The notes: generated by a model not told the origin, from the sequence alone. A DNA stretch of 64,000 nt from Akkermansiaceae bacterium (GCA_017798145.1 CP059069.1:1597226-1661225), one strand, 5' to 3'; positions 50,405-58,956 are shown, counted from the first letter of the stretch. Program-made: numbers and translations.

Positions 50405-51166
50405 TCAGCGCCTGCGGCGAAGCAAGGCGAGGAGGCCGAAGGAGCCGAGAAGAGCGGTGCTTGGCTCGGGGATCGGGATGACGTCGCCCTGGAGCCTGAA
50501 GCCTTGGAAGATGCTCGTCTTGTTGTTTTGGCTGCTGTTGTCACCCACCGCGATCCTGAATGTGTAGGACGCTGAATTTGCCAGCGATGTCAGGCCAATC
50601 ACTTGCGTCGCGGGAACACCCATGGTTCCACTGCTCACGTTGAGAGTGTAGCTGCCGGATCCCGCGCTGGAGAAGTTGGTTCCATCCGTCGAGGCAAATA
50701 CAACATAGGAAAGCGTGTAGTTGGTGCCACCGGAGCTGGCCGCTGACAAATCAAAGGATAGTTCGCTTGGATCGATCAGGTTTCCACCTGAGCCCGAGAC
50801 GTTGAACTGGAAGTAGTCGCCATCGAAGGCCGGTGATGCAGCAACGGTGCCTGCGGTGGGGTTAATCCATTGGGAGCCAGCGGCGCTCCCCGCGTTCGGC
50901 CCGGCTGGCGTGGTGAACCCCTGCGCGGCTGTGGCGGTGGTGGATACCAGTCCGTTCTGGCTCAGGGCGGATGCGGTGTAGCCCGAAGGAGTGGTCAGGT
51001 TCGTGAAGGCAGCCGCATTGGCAGCAGTCCCGTCAGCGTAGGATGCGAGCAGGGTGGCTGCATCGGCGGTTCCCGTGGCAAGGGCAAGGGCAAGGATGGG
51101 AGCCGCCACGAGAACGGCCAAGGGCCTTGAACAGGTTTTCAAGTGGTCTGTGTATTTCGATTTCAT
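50405..51166 (-). CDS. PEP-CTERM protein
   Basis: A secreted protein of about 253 aa. A signal peptide (MKSKYTDHLKTC...APILALALATGTADA) is followed by a beta-sandwich-like body (DGDYFQFNVSGSGGNLIDPS, TNYTLSYVVFASTDGTNFSS) of the type seen in verrucomicrobial PEP-CTERM surface proteins. It ends in IPEPSTALLGSFGLLALLRRRR-type sorting signal: PEP, hydrophobic helix, Arg cluster. Possible starts at 51211 and 51166 share the frame; the second fits the signal peptide better. The upstream 90-bp stretch with dyad site E is shared with the 508-aa PEP-CTERM gene. Confidence 0.9.
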   Translation of the reverse strand: MKSKYTDHLKTCSRPLAVLVAAPILALALATGTADAATLLASYADGTAANAAAFTNLTTPSGYTASALSQNGLVSTTATAAQGFTTPAGPNAGSAAGSQWINPTAGTVAASPAFDGDYFQFNVSGSGGNLIDPSELSFDLSAASSGGTNYTLSYVVFASTDGTNFSSAGSGSYTLNVSSGTMGVPATQVIGLTSLANSASYTFRIAVGDNSSQNNKTSIFQGFRLQGDVIPIPEPSTALLGSFGLLALLRRRR

Positions 51167-51266
51167 TGTTTTTGGGGGTCGGGGGTTGTGTCCTGTGTGT
51201 TTAGGCTTCATGGCTTGGTTGTCTTGTTTGGATTCTAGGCGTCCGCTGGCCGGAGGAAGGTCAGAA

Positions 51267-51356
51267 ATTGCCGACGGATCGAAGAAAATCACGAGGGCCG
51301 CGCGGCGTGAAGAAAAATGTATCCGAGCAAGTGTATCTCGGAAAGTGACAGTTTTG
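51267..51356. repeat. Shared upstream region of the PEP-CTERM genes, copy 2
   Basis: It matches 47270-47362, including the dyad operator, with the same internal spacing. Each copy lies upstream of an intact PEP-CTERM gene on the minus strand. Confidence 0.7.
51329..51354. promoter_or_regulatory. Repeated dyad operator, site E
   Basis: AAGTGTATCT, CGGAA, then AGTGACAGTTT. It lies 118-163 bp upstream of the possible starts of the 253-aa PEP-CTERM gene; on the other side an antitoxin gene starts at 51440. Confidence 0.6.
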
Positions 51357-51439
51357 GGTCAGGGGCAGGGGGCAGGAACGACTGCGGTGTTGATGTCTCC
51401 GTGATTGACAGCATTGCTTTCGATGCTAGCAATTGTTTC

Positions 51440-51703
51440 ATGAGCACGACGCTGACGATTCGGAACCTTGATGAAGCGGTGAAGCAGAAGCTGCGCATGC
51501 GTGCGGCGCGGAACCAAAGTTCGATGGAGGCGGAAGCCCGGGCGATTCTGGCGCGGATGGTCAACGAGGAGGAGACGCCGAGGCCGCCGCAGACTGTCGG
51601 GGAAATGAGAGAGCGGCTGGCGGCGGTGCGGGGCACATGGAAAAACCGGGCGAACGGGCGCGATACGGACGGGATCATGAAAGAGCTGCGTGGGGATGAC
51701 TGA
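51440..51703 (+). CDS. FitA-like ribbon-helix-helix antitoxin
   Basis: The protein has 87 aa. The N-terminus TLTIRNLDEAVKQKLRMRAA then NQSSMEAEARAILARMV is the standard FitA/RHH pattern: a DNA-binding beta strand and two helices; the charged C-terminus (RGTWKNRANGRDTDGIMKEL) should wrap the toxin. The next gene, a PIN-domain nuclease, overlaps its end by 8 bp. The pair should be autoregulated by the antitoxin-toxin complex. The ATG at 51440 is chosen because the RHH strand begins two residues later. Confidence 0.9.
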   Translation: MSTTLTIRNLDEAVKQKLRMRAARNQSSMEAEARAILARMVNEEETPRPPQTVGEMRERLAAVRGTWKNRANGRDTDGIMKELRGDD

Positions 51704-52103
51704 TTGCGATCTCATTTTGGTCGATACGAACGTCATCCTCGACGTTTTGGAAGACGATCCCCGCTGGGCCGCGTGGTCGGCGGACCAAATGAGCCGGGTG
51801 GTGGGCCGGATGGCGATCAACCCGCTGATCTACACAGAACTGGGCTATGAGGCGGGTGAGATCGAGGATGTTGAGCGGATTCTCGTCACTCTCGGCCTGA
51901 TCTACCTGGAGATGCCGAGAGAGGCGCTCTTTCTGGCCTCGAAAGCCTACCGGACTTATCGCCTTCGCGGTGGCATCAAGACTGCTCCTCCGGCGGACTT
52001 TTTTATCGGAGCGCATGCCGCCGTGCTCGGCATCCCCATCCTCACGCGCGATGTGAGCCGATACCAAAGCTACTTTCCCGATGTCGAATTGATCGCGCCA
52101 TGA
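51696..52103 (+). CDS. PIN-domain toxin (VapC/FitB-like ribonuclease)
   Basis: The protein has about 135 aa. The PIN fold has the first acidic residue in LVDTNVILDVLE, the second in INPLIYTELGYE, and the C-terminal acidic cluster in ADFFIGAHAAVLGIPILTRD. These bind Mg2+ for RNA cleavage. The whole protein is present and seems functional. A GTG two codons before the ATG is possible. It partners the FitA-like antitoxin upstream. Confidence 0.92.
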   Translation: MTDCDLILVDTNVILDVLEDDPRWAAWSADQMSRVVGRMAINPLIYTELGYEAGEIEDVERILVTLGLIYLEMPREALFLASKAYRTYRLRGGIKTAPPADFFIGAHAAVLGIPILTRDVSRYQSYFPDVELIAP

Positions 52104-52178
52104 CCCGCAGACCGGGGGCGGCAGGGCATTTGCATGTGGAACCAAACCGCTTGGATAAGATCGAATTTCTCTCGCGCC

Positions 52179-52205
52179 AACTGTGCCTGGGAAGGTGACA
52201 GTTTT
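52179..52205. promoter_or_regulatory. Repeated dyad operator, site F
   Basis: AACTGTGCCT, GGGAA, then GGTGACAGTTTTT. No intact minus-strand gene begins near it; on the minus strand the PIN toxin gene's end follows. It may be an orphan from a lost gene, like site H. Confidence 0.45.
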
Positions 52206-52206
52206 T

Positions 52207-52240
52207 AACCACGGATTTCACGGATTATCACGGATGAAGA
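52207..52240. repeat. Inverted repeat, left copy, near GxxExxY gene
   Basis: AACCACGGATTTCACGGATT followed by ATCACGGATGAAGA. It is inverted relative to 52318-52350 and related to 52786-52822. Such ACGGATTTCACGGAT repeats commonly accompany GxxExxY genes in environmental bacteria. Confidence 0.65.
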
Positions 52241-52317
52241 TCTGGATAATCGACTGGAAAACGGTTGTAGCGGAGGAAAGGAGCTTATCGAGATCGAAAG
52301 AATCGCCATCCGCCCGC

Positions 52318-52350
52318 TCTTATCCGTGCTCATCCGTGAAATCCGTGGTC
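52318..52350. repeat. Inverted repeat, right copy, upstream of GxxExxY gene
   Basis: TCTTATCCGTGCTCATCCGTG followed by AAATCCGTGGTC (complement of the left copy with few changes). About 75 bp of unassigned sequence lie between the two arms, so a large stem-loop could form. Confidence 0.6.
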
Positions 52351-52405
52351 AATATATTCGGCACGGATGCTTGAGCATGAATGACGGCTTCTGTATCGGT
52401 ATCCC

Positions 52406-52771
52406 ATGCTCACCAACGACGAACAACTCACTGAAATCATCATCGGCGCGGCCATGAATGTGCTCAACAAGCTCAAGCCCGGCCTGGATGAAAAGCTCTA
52501 CGAGCGAGCCCTCGTCATCGAACTCGCAAAGCAAGGCCTTGTCTGCGATCAGCAAAAGCAACACCCCGTCCATTACGACGGGCATCTCATCGGCACCCTC
52601 ATCCCCGATCTCATTGTCAACGACACCGTCATCGTTGATCCCAAGGTGGTCAATTCCTTCAACGATAACCACATCGCCCAAATGCTTGGCTAACTCAACA
52701 TCACCGGCCTGAAAACTGCCCTTCTCCTCAATTTCAAACTTGCCAGCCTTCAGATCAAACGCGTCTCCAAC
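52406..52771 (+). pseudogene. GxxExxY family gene, interrupted by an in-frame stop
   Basis: The first 95 codons read MLTNDEQLTEIIIGAAMNVL, the hallmark GLDEKLY (GxxExxY), ERALVIELAKQGL and DLIVNDTVIVDPKVV, then IAQMLG and TAA (52691-52693). In the same frame the normal family C-terminus continues with LNITGLKTALLLNFKLASLQ and IKRVSN-stop, so the TAA stands where a Tyr codon is expected. The family is of unknown function and often repeat-associated. A 95-aa product may still be made. Confidence 0.75.
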
Positions 52772-52785
52772 TGAAACCTCCTATC

Positions 52786-52822
52786 CTCTTCATCCGTGTC
52801 CATCCGCGCCATTCGTGGTTTA
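52786..52822. repeat. Diverged third copy of the GxxExxY-associated repeat
   Basis: CTCTTCATCCGTGTCCATCCG and ATTCGTGGTTT, related to 52318-52350 in the same orientation, 15 bp after the GxxExxY reading frame. Together with 52207-52240 it brackets the gene. Confidence 0.55.
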
Positions 52823-52889
52823 AAACTCTTAAAAACTGTCAGCCTCTCCCTAGTGTTGGAACCCTGCCTGGTGGTGGGTTGACGGGAGA

Positions 52890-52918
52890 TTGACAACCCC
52901 AGCATGTAAGAGTAAACT
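52890..52918 (+). promoter_or_regulatory. Sigma-70 promoter of the antitoxin/toxin operon
   Basis: TTGACA (52890-52895), 17-bp spacer, TAAACT (52913-52918). The -35 is perfect. The start codon of the antitoxin is 23 bp after the -10. Confidence 0.7.
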
Positions 52919-52933
52919 TTCTTACGTAAGAAA
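52918..52933. promoter_or_regulatory. Palindromic operator of the antitoxin/toxin operon
   Basis: TTTCTTACGTAAGAAA is a perfect 16-bp palindrome touching the -10 and covering the predicted transcription start, 7 bp before the antitoxin start codon. An additional GTAAGAG half-site lies at 52906. This is the position for autorepression by the RHH antitoxin. Confidence 0.7.
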
Positions 52934-52940
52934 AACAACG

Positions 52941-53198
52941 ATGGACAAAGTATTCTCAACCCGGCTCGACGAATCCGTGGCGGCGCGCATCAGCGGCTTG
53001 GCCCGGCGGCTTAAAACGAGCAAGAAGCGGGTCATCGAGGAGGCGGTGATGCTGCTGGAGTCCACCCTCGGTGAGAGCCGATCCGGAGGGTTTCTGGATC
53101 AGTCGTTCGGAGCCTGGCAGCGCGACGAAAGCGCGCAGGAAACGGTCGAGGCCGCACGTGCGGCCTTCCGGGAATCCTTCGAAAGGCGCCGCCGATGA
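52941..53198 (+). CDS. Ribbon-helix-helix antitoxin
   Basis: The protein has 85 aa. VFSTRLDESVAARISGLARR and LKTSKKRVIEEAVMLLE form an RHH DNA-binding domain (about residues 3-45); the basic/acidic C-terminus (AAFRESFERRRR) probably binds the toxin. It overlaps the following PIN gene by 4 bp (ATGA). A palindrome and a good promoter sit directly upstream. It is not closely similar to the FitA-like antitoxin 1.5 kb upstream. Confidence 0.88.
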   Translation: MDKVFSTRLDESVAARISGLARRLKTSKKRVIEEAVMLLESTLGESRSGGFLDQSFGAWQRDESAQETVEAARAAFRESFERRRR

Positions 53199-53578
53199 AG
53201 GCGTTGATCGATGCGGATATCCTGATTTGGCACTTGCGTGGGGAGCGCAAGGCGGCGGACTACCTACGCGGGCTGGCGGAAGACCCCGACATCGAGCTGT
53301 GGACCGGCGCGATGCAGCGCGCGGAGGTGCTGTTCTTCATGCGGACGCACGAGGAGGAGGCCACGATGACGCTGCTCTCCCGGATCCGGACGGCAGCGGT
53401 TGACCAGGCCGTAGTCGATGAGGCCGGGCGGATTTTCCGGAAATGGAATCCGAGCCACGGGATCGATCCGAACGATGCAATCCTCGCCGCCACCGCCCTG
53501 ACGGGAGGCGGCCAGATCCATACGCTGAACAGCAAGCACTACCCGATGAAGGACGTGGTGGTGATCAAGGCGTGGTGA
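53195..53578 (+). CDS. PIN-domain toxin (VapC-like ribonuclease)
   Basis: The protein has 127 aa. The PIN acidic residues are in ALIDADILIWHLRG (first Asp), MQRAEVLFF (Glu) and GIDPNDAILAATAL (Asp pair); the C-terminus HTLNSKHYPMKDVVVI is the usual final strand. It is complete. Translation is coupled to the antitoxin by the ATGA overlap. Expected activity is Mg2+-dependent cleavage of tRNA or rRNA; the target is unknown. Confidence 0.93.
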   Translation: MKALIDADILIWHLRGERKAADYLRGLAEDPDIELWTGAMQRAEVLFFMRTHEEEATMTLLSRIRTAAVDQAVVDEAGRIFRKWNPSHGIDPNDAILAATALTGGGQIHTLNSKHYPMKDVVVIKAW

Positions 53579-53591
53579 CCGCTCCCGCATA

Positions 53592-54980
53592 TCACGCCAT
53601 GAACTCGCGTATGTAGCCGGTCTGCGGGAGCTTCTTGCGCGCCATTTCCAGGTCGAGGTCGCCGTAATGCTCGATGGGGTTGCCGTGGGCGTTGAGAAGG
53701 GTGGTGTACCAGTTGCCGAGGGTTTTGTGGCCCGGGTTGCCGAGGTAGGGCAGGCGGATGTAGCGGCCGGCGATGTCCAGGGCGCAGTTGCGGCCGGACA
53801 TGATGATGAAGGGGGATTCCGTGCCGATGCCGTGGTGGGTTTCGCCGTTTTCGGGGAAATACATGACCATGGTGTTGTCGAACATCGTGCCGTTGCCCTC
53901 GGGGGTGGCCTTGAGTTTCTCGACGATCGTTTTCACCTGGTTCATGTGGCTGATGCGGATCTGCTCGCGGGTCATCCAGGCGGGCACTCCGCCGAATGCT
54001 TCGTCGTGACCCAGCGGGTGGATGCCGACGCGGTCGGTCTCGTTCCCCGGCAGGCCGGTGATGGGGGTGCCGAGGTCGTCGATGGTGTAGGTGACGACAT
54101 TGGTCAGGCCGGCCTTCATGGCGGCGATAAGAACGTCGGTCATGGCCGCCTGTTTCTCGGGTGTGCTGGCGTTTTCGCCGCCGTTGGCATGGACGGGGTC
54201 GAGTGTGGGCAGGAACTTGGCGAGGGTTCCGGAAATGCCGATGAGCTTCTTGTTACGCTCGCGGATCTTGTCGATGGATTCCACCTGCGCCTCCTGGCGT
54301 TTCACCTCGTGGCCCTTGAACCCGCTCTCCTTCAGGCCTTCCTTGCCCTGGAGGAAGGCGAGCATGTCGTTGTCGGAATTGACGGCGTCCGGGTTGAGGA
54401 CGGATTTGAAAAGCTCGCTGCGTGCGGTGTCGGGATCCGCGTAGCAGTAGTTGCGGGTCTGCGGCGCGGGGGCGGAGAAGCCCGAGACGATGCCGGTGCG
54501 CCCACCGGCGAAGGAAAGCTCGACGTGGCCGAAGGGGGACGGGAAAAGTTTCGCGAGCTCGAAATCGACCGTCGTCCGCTTGATCGCGCTGAGGGTGTTG
54601 TTGTTCGATTTGAAACAACCCATCACGGAGGAGTAGGAGTAGTGGACGTTCTCGCTCATCTTCGCGGAGAGGCCCTGGAGAATGGTCATGTTCTCCTTGT
54701 GGTTGTCGAGGCCGCGCAGCCACTTGGGCAGCTCGTGCTTGTCCAGATCGGCCACCAAGGGCTGCTTCTGCTCGTCGAGCGCCTTGTCCTTGGCGGAGAA
54801 GTTGAGGAGCGCGCTTTCAAGCGGGCGGAGGCCGCTGGATTTCCGGATGAAGATGAAGCGCTTGGGGTATCCAGTCGCAGCGCTCGCAGGAGCCGCAAAC
54901 AACTGGTTGAAGGATGGCGCGAGCGACATGGCACCGGCACCGAGCGCGGAGGTTTTGAGGAAATTTCTTCTGCTGAACAT
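53592..54980 (-). CDS. DUF1552 protein, Tat-exported (second module)
   Basis: The protein has 462 aa. Twin-arginine-type start SRRNFLK followed by a hydrophobic stretch; body blocks RFIFIRKSSGLRPLES, HYSYSSVMGCFKSNNN, GFSAPAPQTRNYCYADPD, PENGETHHGIGTESPFIIMS and GNWYTTLLNAHGNPIEHYGD. It clearly parallels the DUF1552 gene at 40868-42301 but has diverged throughout. It begins 4 bp after the stop of its DUF1592 partner. Confidence 0.93.
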   Translation of the reverse strand: MFSRRNFLKTSALGAGAMSLAPSFNQLFAAPASAATGYPKRFIFIRKSSGLRPLESALLNFSAKDKALDEQKQPLVADLDKHELPKWLRGLDNHKENMTILQGLSAKMSENVHYSYSSVMGCFKSNNNTLSAIKRTTVDFELAKLFPSPFGHVELSFAGGRTGIVSGFSAPAPQTRNYCYADPDTARSELFKSVLNPDAVNSDNDMLAFLQGKEGLKESGFKGHEVKRQEAQVESIDKIRERNKKLIGISGTLAKFLPTLDPVHANGGENASTPEKQAAMTDVLIAAMKAGLTNVVTYTIDDLGTPITGLPGNETDRVGIHPLGHDEAFGGVPAWMTREQIRISHMNQVKTIVEKLKATPEGNGTMFDNTMVMYFPENGETHHGIGTESPFIIMSGRNCALDIAGRYIRLPYLGNPGHKTLGNWYTTLLNAHGNPIEHYGDLDLEMARKKLPQTGYIREFMA

Positions 54981-54984
54981 AGGT

Positions 54985-57900
54985 CTAGTTTTCTGTTGGT
55001 TTGCGGTAGATGAAGGAGTCGGAGGTCAGGAGCGAAACGATCACGGCATCGAAGCTGCCCCCGTTGTTTACGTAAGCATGTTCGGCATCGATCAGGGTTT
55101 TCGAATCGGAAAGGAATTCGTTGCGACCCATGAAGTAGCGGAAAGCGTGGCGGATGAAGGACTGGCGGACCCTGGGGGATTTCTCCAGGCGTCCGGCCAG
55201 ATCGACCGCATCCTTGAGTTCCCCGTCGAGAGATTCACTGCCGGCGCCGTCAAGGTAGCCGGTCGCATCGACAGGCAGCGTCTTGAAGATGTCGCGGATG
55301 TCCATCATGTGATCCCCGTCCGGCAATTTGTCCGGGCGCTTTTCAAGCAGATGCTCGGGATACTCGAGAAATTCCTCGATACGGTAGCGGCCGAAGTCGT
55401 CGTACATTTCAAAGGTGTTTCCCAAGGGGTTCATCTTCTCGTGGCAGTGCCAGCAGCTCTTGGTCTCGGTGGCCATGGCCAGGCGCTGGCGCAAGGTCTT
55501 GTTGTGGTCTTCCGGAATCCGGGCATCGACGGTGATGGGCACATCGGGGATGGTGTCGGCCAGCAGCTTCTCGCGCACGAACTTGCCGCGGTGGACCGGG
55601 TCGGTTTCCGTGTTGAAGGCGTGCGCCACCAGCCAGGCCGGATGGGTCAGCATGCCTTTGCGGTTCTCAATCTTCATCGGCTGCTCGGGCGACCAATGCC
55701 AATCGCCTTTGGGAATGCCCCAGAAGCGGGCCACGTTGCCGCCCCACATGAAATCGGTGCCGTAGCCGCGATACATGTCGAAGGGCGCGGCGTGTTCCTG
55801 CCCGTTGTCCAGGCGGTCCGTGATCGAGGCCATGGACTTTTTGAAGAGCGTGAGCCCATCGCCCTGGCGGTTGCCCTTACTCAGGTCTTTCGGATTGAAA
55901 CTCCGCGTCGGATACTGGGTGAGGAACTCCTTGTGCTCCTCGAGATCCTTATAGGTGAAGTTCTTCCAATCCTTGTCCTTGAAATAGGCGTAGATTTTCT
56001 TGATGTGCTCCGAGCGCTCCCTCAGGCGGTCGCTGTCACCATTGTGGTAGATGTAGAACTTCTCGGTGCCGACCAATTCCTCGAACACGTTCCGGTCCTG
56101 CTTGAGGATATGCTCGACCAGACGGTCCGCTTCGCTCACCAGGCGGTTGGTGGACTCGCTCAGACGGTCGCTGCCGAAGCGCTTCTCGTCCTTGAAAATT
56201 TCCAATGCTCCCTGATAGCCGAAAAACTCACGCACGAAGCGCAGTTTGCGGATCGGCAGGCTGGTGTAGTTCTCGTCCCAGTTCCTGTCCTCGAGGATGG
56301 GGTCGATGACGTAGTTGATGTCGCGGCGGGCGAGAATGCGCTTCACTTCACGCTCGTAGTCCGCGCGGGTGCCGAGGCGGCCCTCTTGGGCGGCTTTCAC
56401 CAGTTCCACGTCAGGACTTTGATCGGTCAGGGCGTAAGCGATGGCGTAGCTGGCATCGCGCGGTGACATCATGCGGCGCCCGTGTTCATCCGGTTCTCCG
56501 GCCCCGAACTCGTTGCGGTATGCGAACTCGGTGGTGAGCAGGAAGGTCTGGATCAGTTTCTGCACCGCCTTGCGGCGGCCGAGTTTGCCCATGTAGCTGC
56601 TGGTGAGCTGCACATACTCCGCAATCTCCTGGGAGGTCGGCTCGCGTTCGAGGATCAACACGGAAAGCTGCTGCACCAGTTGTGACAGCAATTCCCCGGA
56701 GGGTGGACCGGCATCGATGCGCTCCTGCCCGAACTCCTGCTCCCAGCCGGCCACACACTTCTCGATCAAGCCGGAATAGAAATCCCCTTTCTTGCGATGC
56801 TTCAGGATGGCGGCATGGATGACCTCCATTTCCTCTTCGGCGAGCGGCTTGTATTCGACGGGCTTGCTGTTCTTGGTCCGCTCCGCCGCCAATTCACGGA
56901 ACTCGGGGACATACTCCCTCAAGATGCCCATCCGACCCTGGATCGTGCGTTCGTAGTCGCCGCGGTAGAACCAGATGCGCTCGCAATACTCGCGAAACTG
57001 ATCGTCACTCATCCGGGAGAGTTCGGGATCCGCAAGCGTCCCGAAGACGAGGCTGGAACCCCCAAGGCCGTTCAAGACATTGGCGGATATCCCTGGGGGG
57101 GCTTTTTTGTATACCTCCCCTTCCTTGAGTTCGGGAAGCGGTTCGAGCTTCACCGGCACGAACTCGGGAAGCATGGCCTCATGCTTGTCGCCATGCACCT
57201 CGGTGCAGATTCGCTCGATGTGTTCTTCGAGAAACTTCACCCGGGCGGCCAGGGTCTTGTTGTGCTGATCTTCCATCGCCAGCACTTCGACCAACGCAGG
57301 CAGGTATCGGCCACCGCGCCTGGGCGCATGCACATCCGTGATGTATTCCGCCACGTTCTGCGAGTTGGTGAGCATGCTGGAAAGATGACCGCCGGTCAGA
57401 TCCTCGTTGGCGTAGTAACGGATCGCGGCCTTTTTGGGCAGGAGGAAGGGATTGGCCAAAGACACCTCCCGGTTCCTGTAGTTGCCCACCACCGGAATTT
57501 TCGAACCGTCAGGTTTCCTCAGGCTCGCGTTGTTCTCAAGAATGCGCTGGAACTTGGCGTTAAAGATGAACTCGCTGATGAGCCAGCGGCGGTCGGTGGT
57601 GAAGGCGGGGACATCCTTGTATTCCCCGGAGAAGAGCTTTTCGTGATCGATGTAGTTGCCGTATTCGGGCTTCTGCAGTTTCCCCTCCAGCGTGGATGCC
57701 TCATACTTGGCCAGTTCGCCCGAGATGAAAGCCAGGAGTTCTTTCCGGTCTTCCTCCGAAGGCTGATCCTCCTTCTTCGGCGGCATGTGCTTGAAATAGA
57801 CCTGCTCCTGGATCCGGTTGAGCAGATCCAGGCGTTTCGGGTTCTCCATTCCCGCGAGGTCATCGAGGCGGATTTCCCCCTTCTGCGTTCCGTAGTCGTG

Positions 57901-58083
57901 GCATTTCCAGCAATGGTCCTCGAGCAGGTACTCGATCTTTTCCGGAACCTGGAAGGCAGATTCAGGATTGCCCTTTTCGTCCGAGGCTGCCGCCGGATGA
58001 ACGGCGCAGGCGCAGAGGATGGCGCAGAATACCGATAGGGATCCGCTTCTTGGGGAATGGTTGCTGGGAAATGTCATTTGCAA
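54985..58083 (-). CDS. DUF1592 family c-type cytochrome-like protein (second module)
   Basis: The protein has 1032 aa. Signal peptide, PSCyt1-type heme motif CWKCH (58-62), MPPKKEDQPSEEDR, then the DUF1587/1595/1592/1588/1585 series: RWLISEFIFNAKFQRIL, HLSSMLTNSQNVAEYIT, SPRDASYAIAYALTDQSPD, a second heme-type motif CWHCHEKMNPLGNTFEMYD, and HAFRYFMGRNEFLSDSKTLI. It follows the same plan as the 1033-aa protein but is strongly diverged, so the module duplication is old. Dyad site I lies 112 bp upstream. Confidence 0.95.
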   Translation of the reverse strand: MQMTFPSNHSPRSGSLSVFCAILCACAVHPAAASDEKGNPESAFQVPEKIEYLLEDHCWKCHDYGTQKGEIRLDDLAGMENPKRLDLLNRIQEQVYFKHMPPKKEDQPSEEDRKELLAFISGELAKYEASTLEGKLQKPEYGNYIDHEKLFSGEYKDVPAFTTDRRWLISEFIFNAKFQRILENNASLRKPDGSKIPVVGNYRNREVSLANPFLLPKKAAIRYYANEDLTGGHLSSMLTNSQNVAEYITDVHAPRRGGRYLPALVEVLAMEDQHNKTLAARVKFLEEHIERICTEVHGDKHEAMLPEFVPVKLEPLPELKEGEVYKKAPPGISANVLNGLGGSSLVFGTLADPELSRMSDDQFREYCERIWFYRGDYERTIQGRMGILREYVPEFRELAAERTKNSKPVEYKPLAEEEMEVIHAAILKHRKKGDFYSGLIEKCVAGWEQEFGQERIDAGPPSGELLSQLVQQLSVLILEREPTSQEIAEYVQLTSSYMGKLGRRKAVQKLIQTFLLTTEFAYRNEFGAGEPDEHGRRMMSPRDASYAIAYALTDQSPDVELVKAAQEGRLGTRADYEREVKRILARRDINYVIDPILEDRNWDENYTSLPIRKLRFVREFFGYQGALEIFKDEKRFGSDRLSESTNRLVSEADRLVEHILKQDRNVFEELVGTEKFYIYHNGDSDRLRERSEHIKKIYAYFKDKDWKNFTYKDLEEHKEFLTQYPTRSFNPKDLSKGNRQGDGLTLFKKSMASITDRLDNGQEHAAPFDMYRGYGTDFMWGGNVARFWGIPKGDWHWSPEQPMKIENRKGMLTHPAWLVAHAFNTETDPVHRGKFVREKLLADTIPDVPITVDARIPEDHNKTLRQRLAMATETKSCWHCHEKMNPLGNTFEMYDDFGRYRIEEFLEYPEHLLEKRPDKLPDGDHMMDIRDIFKTLPVDATGYLDGAGSESLDGELKDAVDLAGRLEKSPRVRQSFIRHAFRYFMGRNEFLSDSKTLIDAEHAYVNNGGSFDAVIVSLLTSDSFIYRKPTEN

Positions 58084-58194
58084 TCCGGATGGCGGGAGTG
58101 GTGCTTTGAGCCCTTCGGGGCTTGGATCATTTACTGTCGGAGACGCGCAAAACTAGCAGATGGCTTGCACATGCCCGGAAAAATCCGCTTTAGC

Positions 58195-58221
58195 AACTGT
58201 CTCCCATAAAGGGCTAGTTTT
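58195..58221. promoter_or_regulatory. Repeated dyad operator, site I
   Basis: AACTGTCTCC, CATAA, then AGGGCTAGTTTTT. It lies 112 bp upstream of the second DUF1592 gene (start 58083), just behind the small secreted-protein gene. Confidence 0.5.
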
Positions 58222-58259
58222 TGGCAATCCGTCCCTTTTTGCGAATGGTTTACCTTTCT

Positions 58260-58952
58260 TCAGGGAATATAGTCGCGGATCGTGTGCATGCGGAGGCGCT
58301 CGTTGTGGGGATCGTGGTAGAAGAAGACCATGCTGCGCGCCTTGTCGTTGGCGGGCCAGGTGCTGGAGAAGAAGGGGCGTGCTTCCTCTTCCTTGCGGAA
58401 GAAGAATTCGGTGAAGAACTGGTTCGCTCCCGTGCTTTCGCGCTTTTTCGTTTCCTTCGGGGCGATGATGGTGCGTTGTCCCGGTTTCAGGGCGAACTTG
58501 GTGCCGCCGAGATCCCCGGCTATGTCCACCTTCGAGGCGTTCATGAAAAAGAACTGGCCGCCGCCGAAGCTGCGGGTGTTGTTGTCCATGGGGATGACCC
58601 TCATGCCGTCGGAGTTCTCCTTTCCATTGCGGATGAGGAGGATGAGCTGGTCGGGCGAGGCGAGGGACGGGGCCGAGCCGTAGCTGGTGAAAGAGGGCGG
58701 CTTGTCCGCCTCTCCGGCGGGTTCCATTTTGCCCACCGCCCATGCCGAAAGCCGCTTGACCTTGTAGGGCTGGGACAGGGCGTTGGTGGGGATTTTCACC
58801 TCCATGGTCTCACCTTCGCCAAGCAGGAGTTCGACGGGCTGCGGGCTCGCGTTTTTGGGAAAGGAGAGGAAACGCAGGGTCACCTCGGGCTCCTGCGCGA
58901 TGAGGGGCGAGGCGAAGGCGAGCAGGACAAGCGCGGGGACGGGAAATTTCAT
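58260..58952 (-). CDS. Small secreted protein of unknown function next to the Verru_Chthon gene
   Basis: The protein has 230 aa. A signal peptide (MKFPVPALVLLAFASPLIAQ) is followed by a beta-rich domain without any motif I recognise: VTLRFLSFPKNASPQPVELL, FFFMNASKVDIAGDLGG, FFTEFFFRKEEEARPFFSST. It starts 4 bp after the stop of the 1346-aa Verru_Chthon protein, so both share a transcript and probably a function. It may be the cassette's extracytoplasmic partner; this is inference from position only. Confidence 0.75.
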   Translation of the reverse strand: MKFPVPALVLLAFASPLIAQEPEVTLRFLSFPKNASPQPVELLLGEGETMEVKIPTNALSQPYKVKRLSAWAVGKMEPAGEADKPPSFTSYGSAPSLASPDQLILLIRNGKENSDGMRVIPMDNNTRSFGGGQFFFMNASKVDIAGDLGGTKFALKPGQRTIIAPKETKKRESTGANQFFTEFFFRKEEEARPFFSSTWPANDKARSMVFFYHDPHNERLRMHTIRDYIP

Positions 58953-58956
58953 GGGT

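Noticed and set aside
54682-56466. 594-aa plus-strand frame opposite DUF1552/DUF1592
   Set aside because: Crosses two minus-strand genes and shows no domain.
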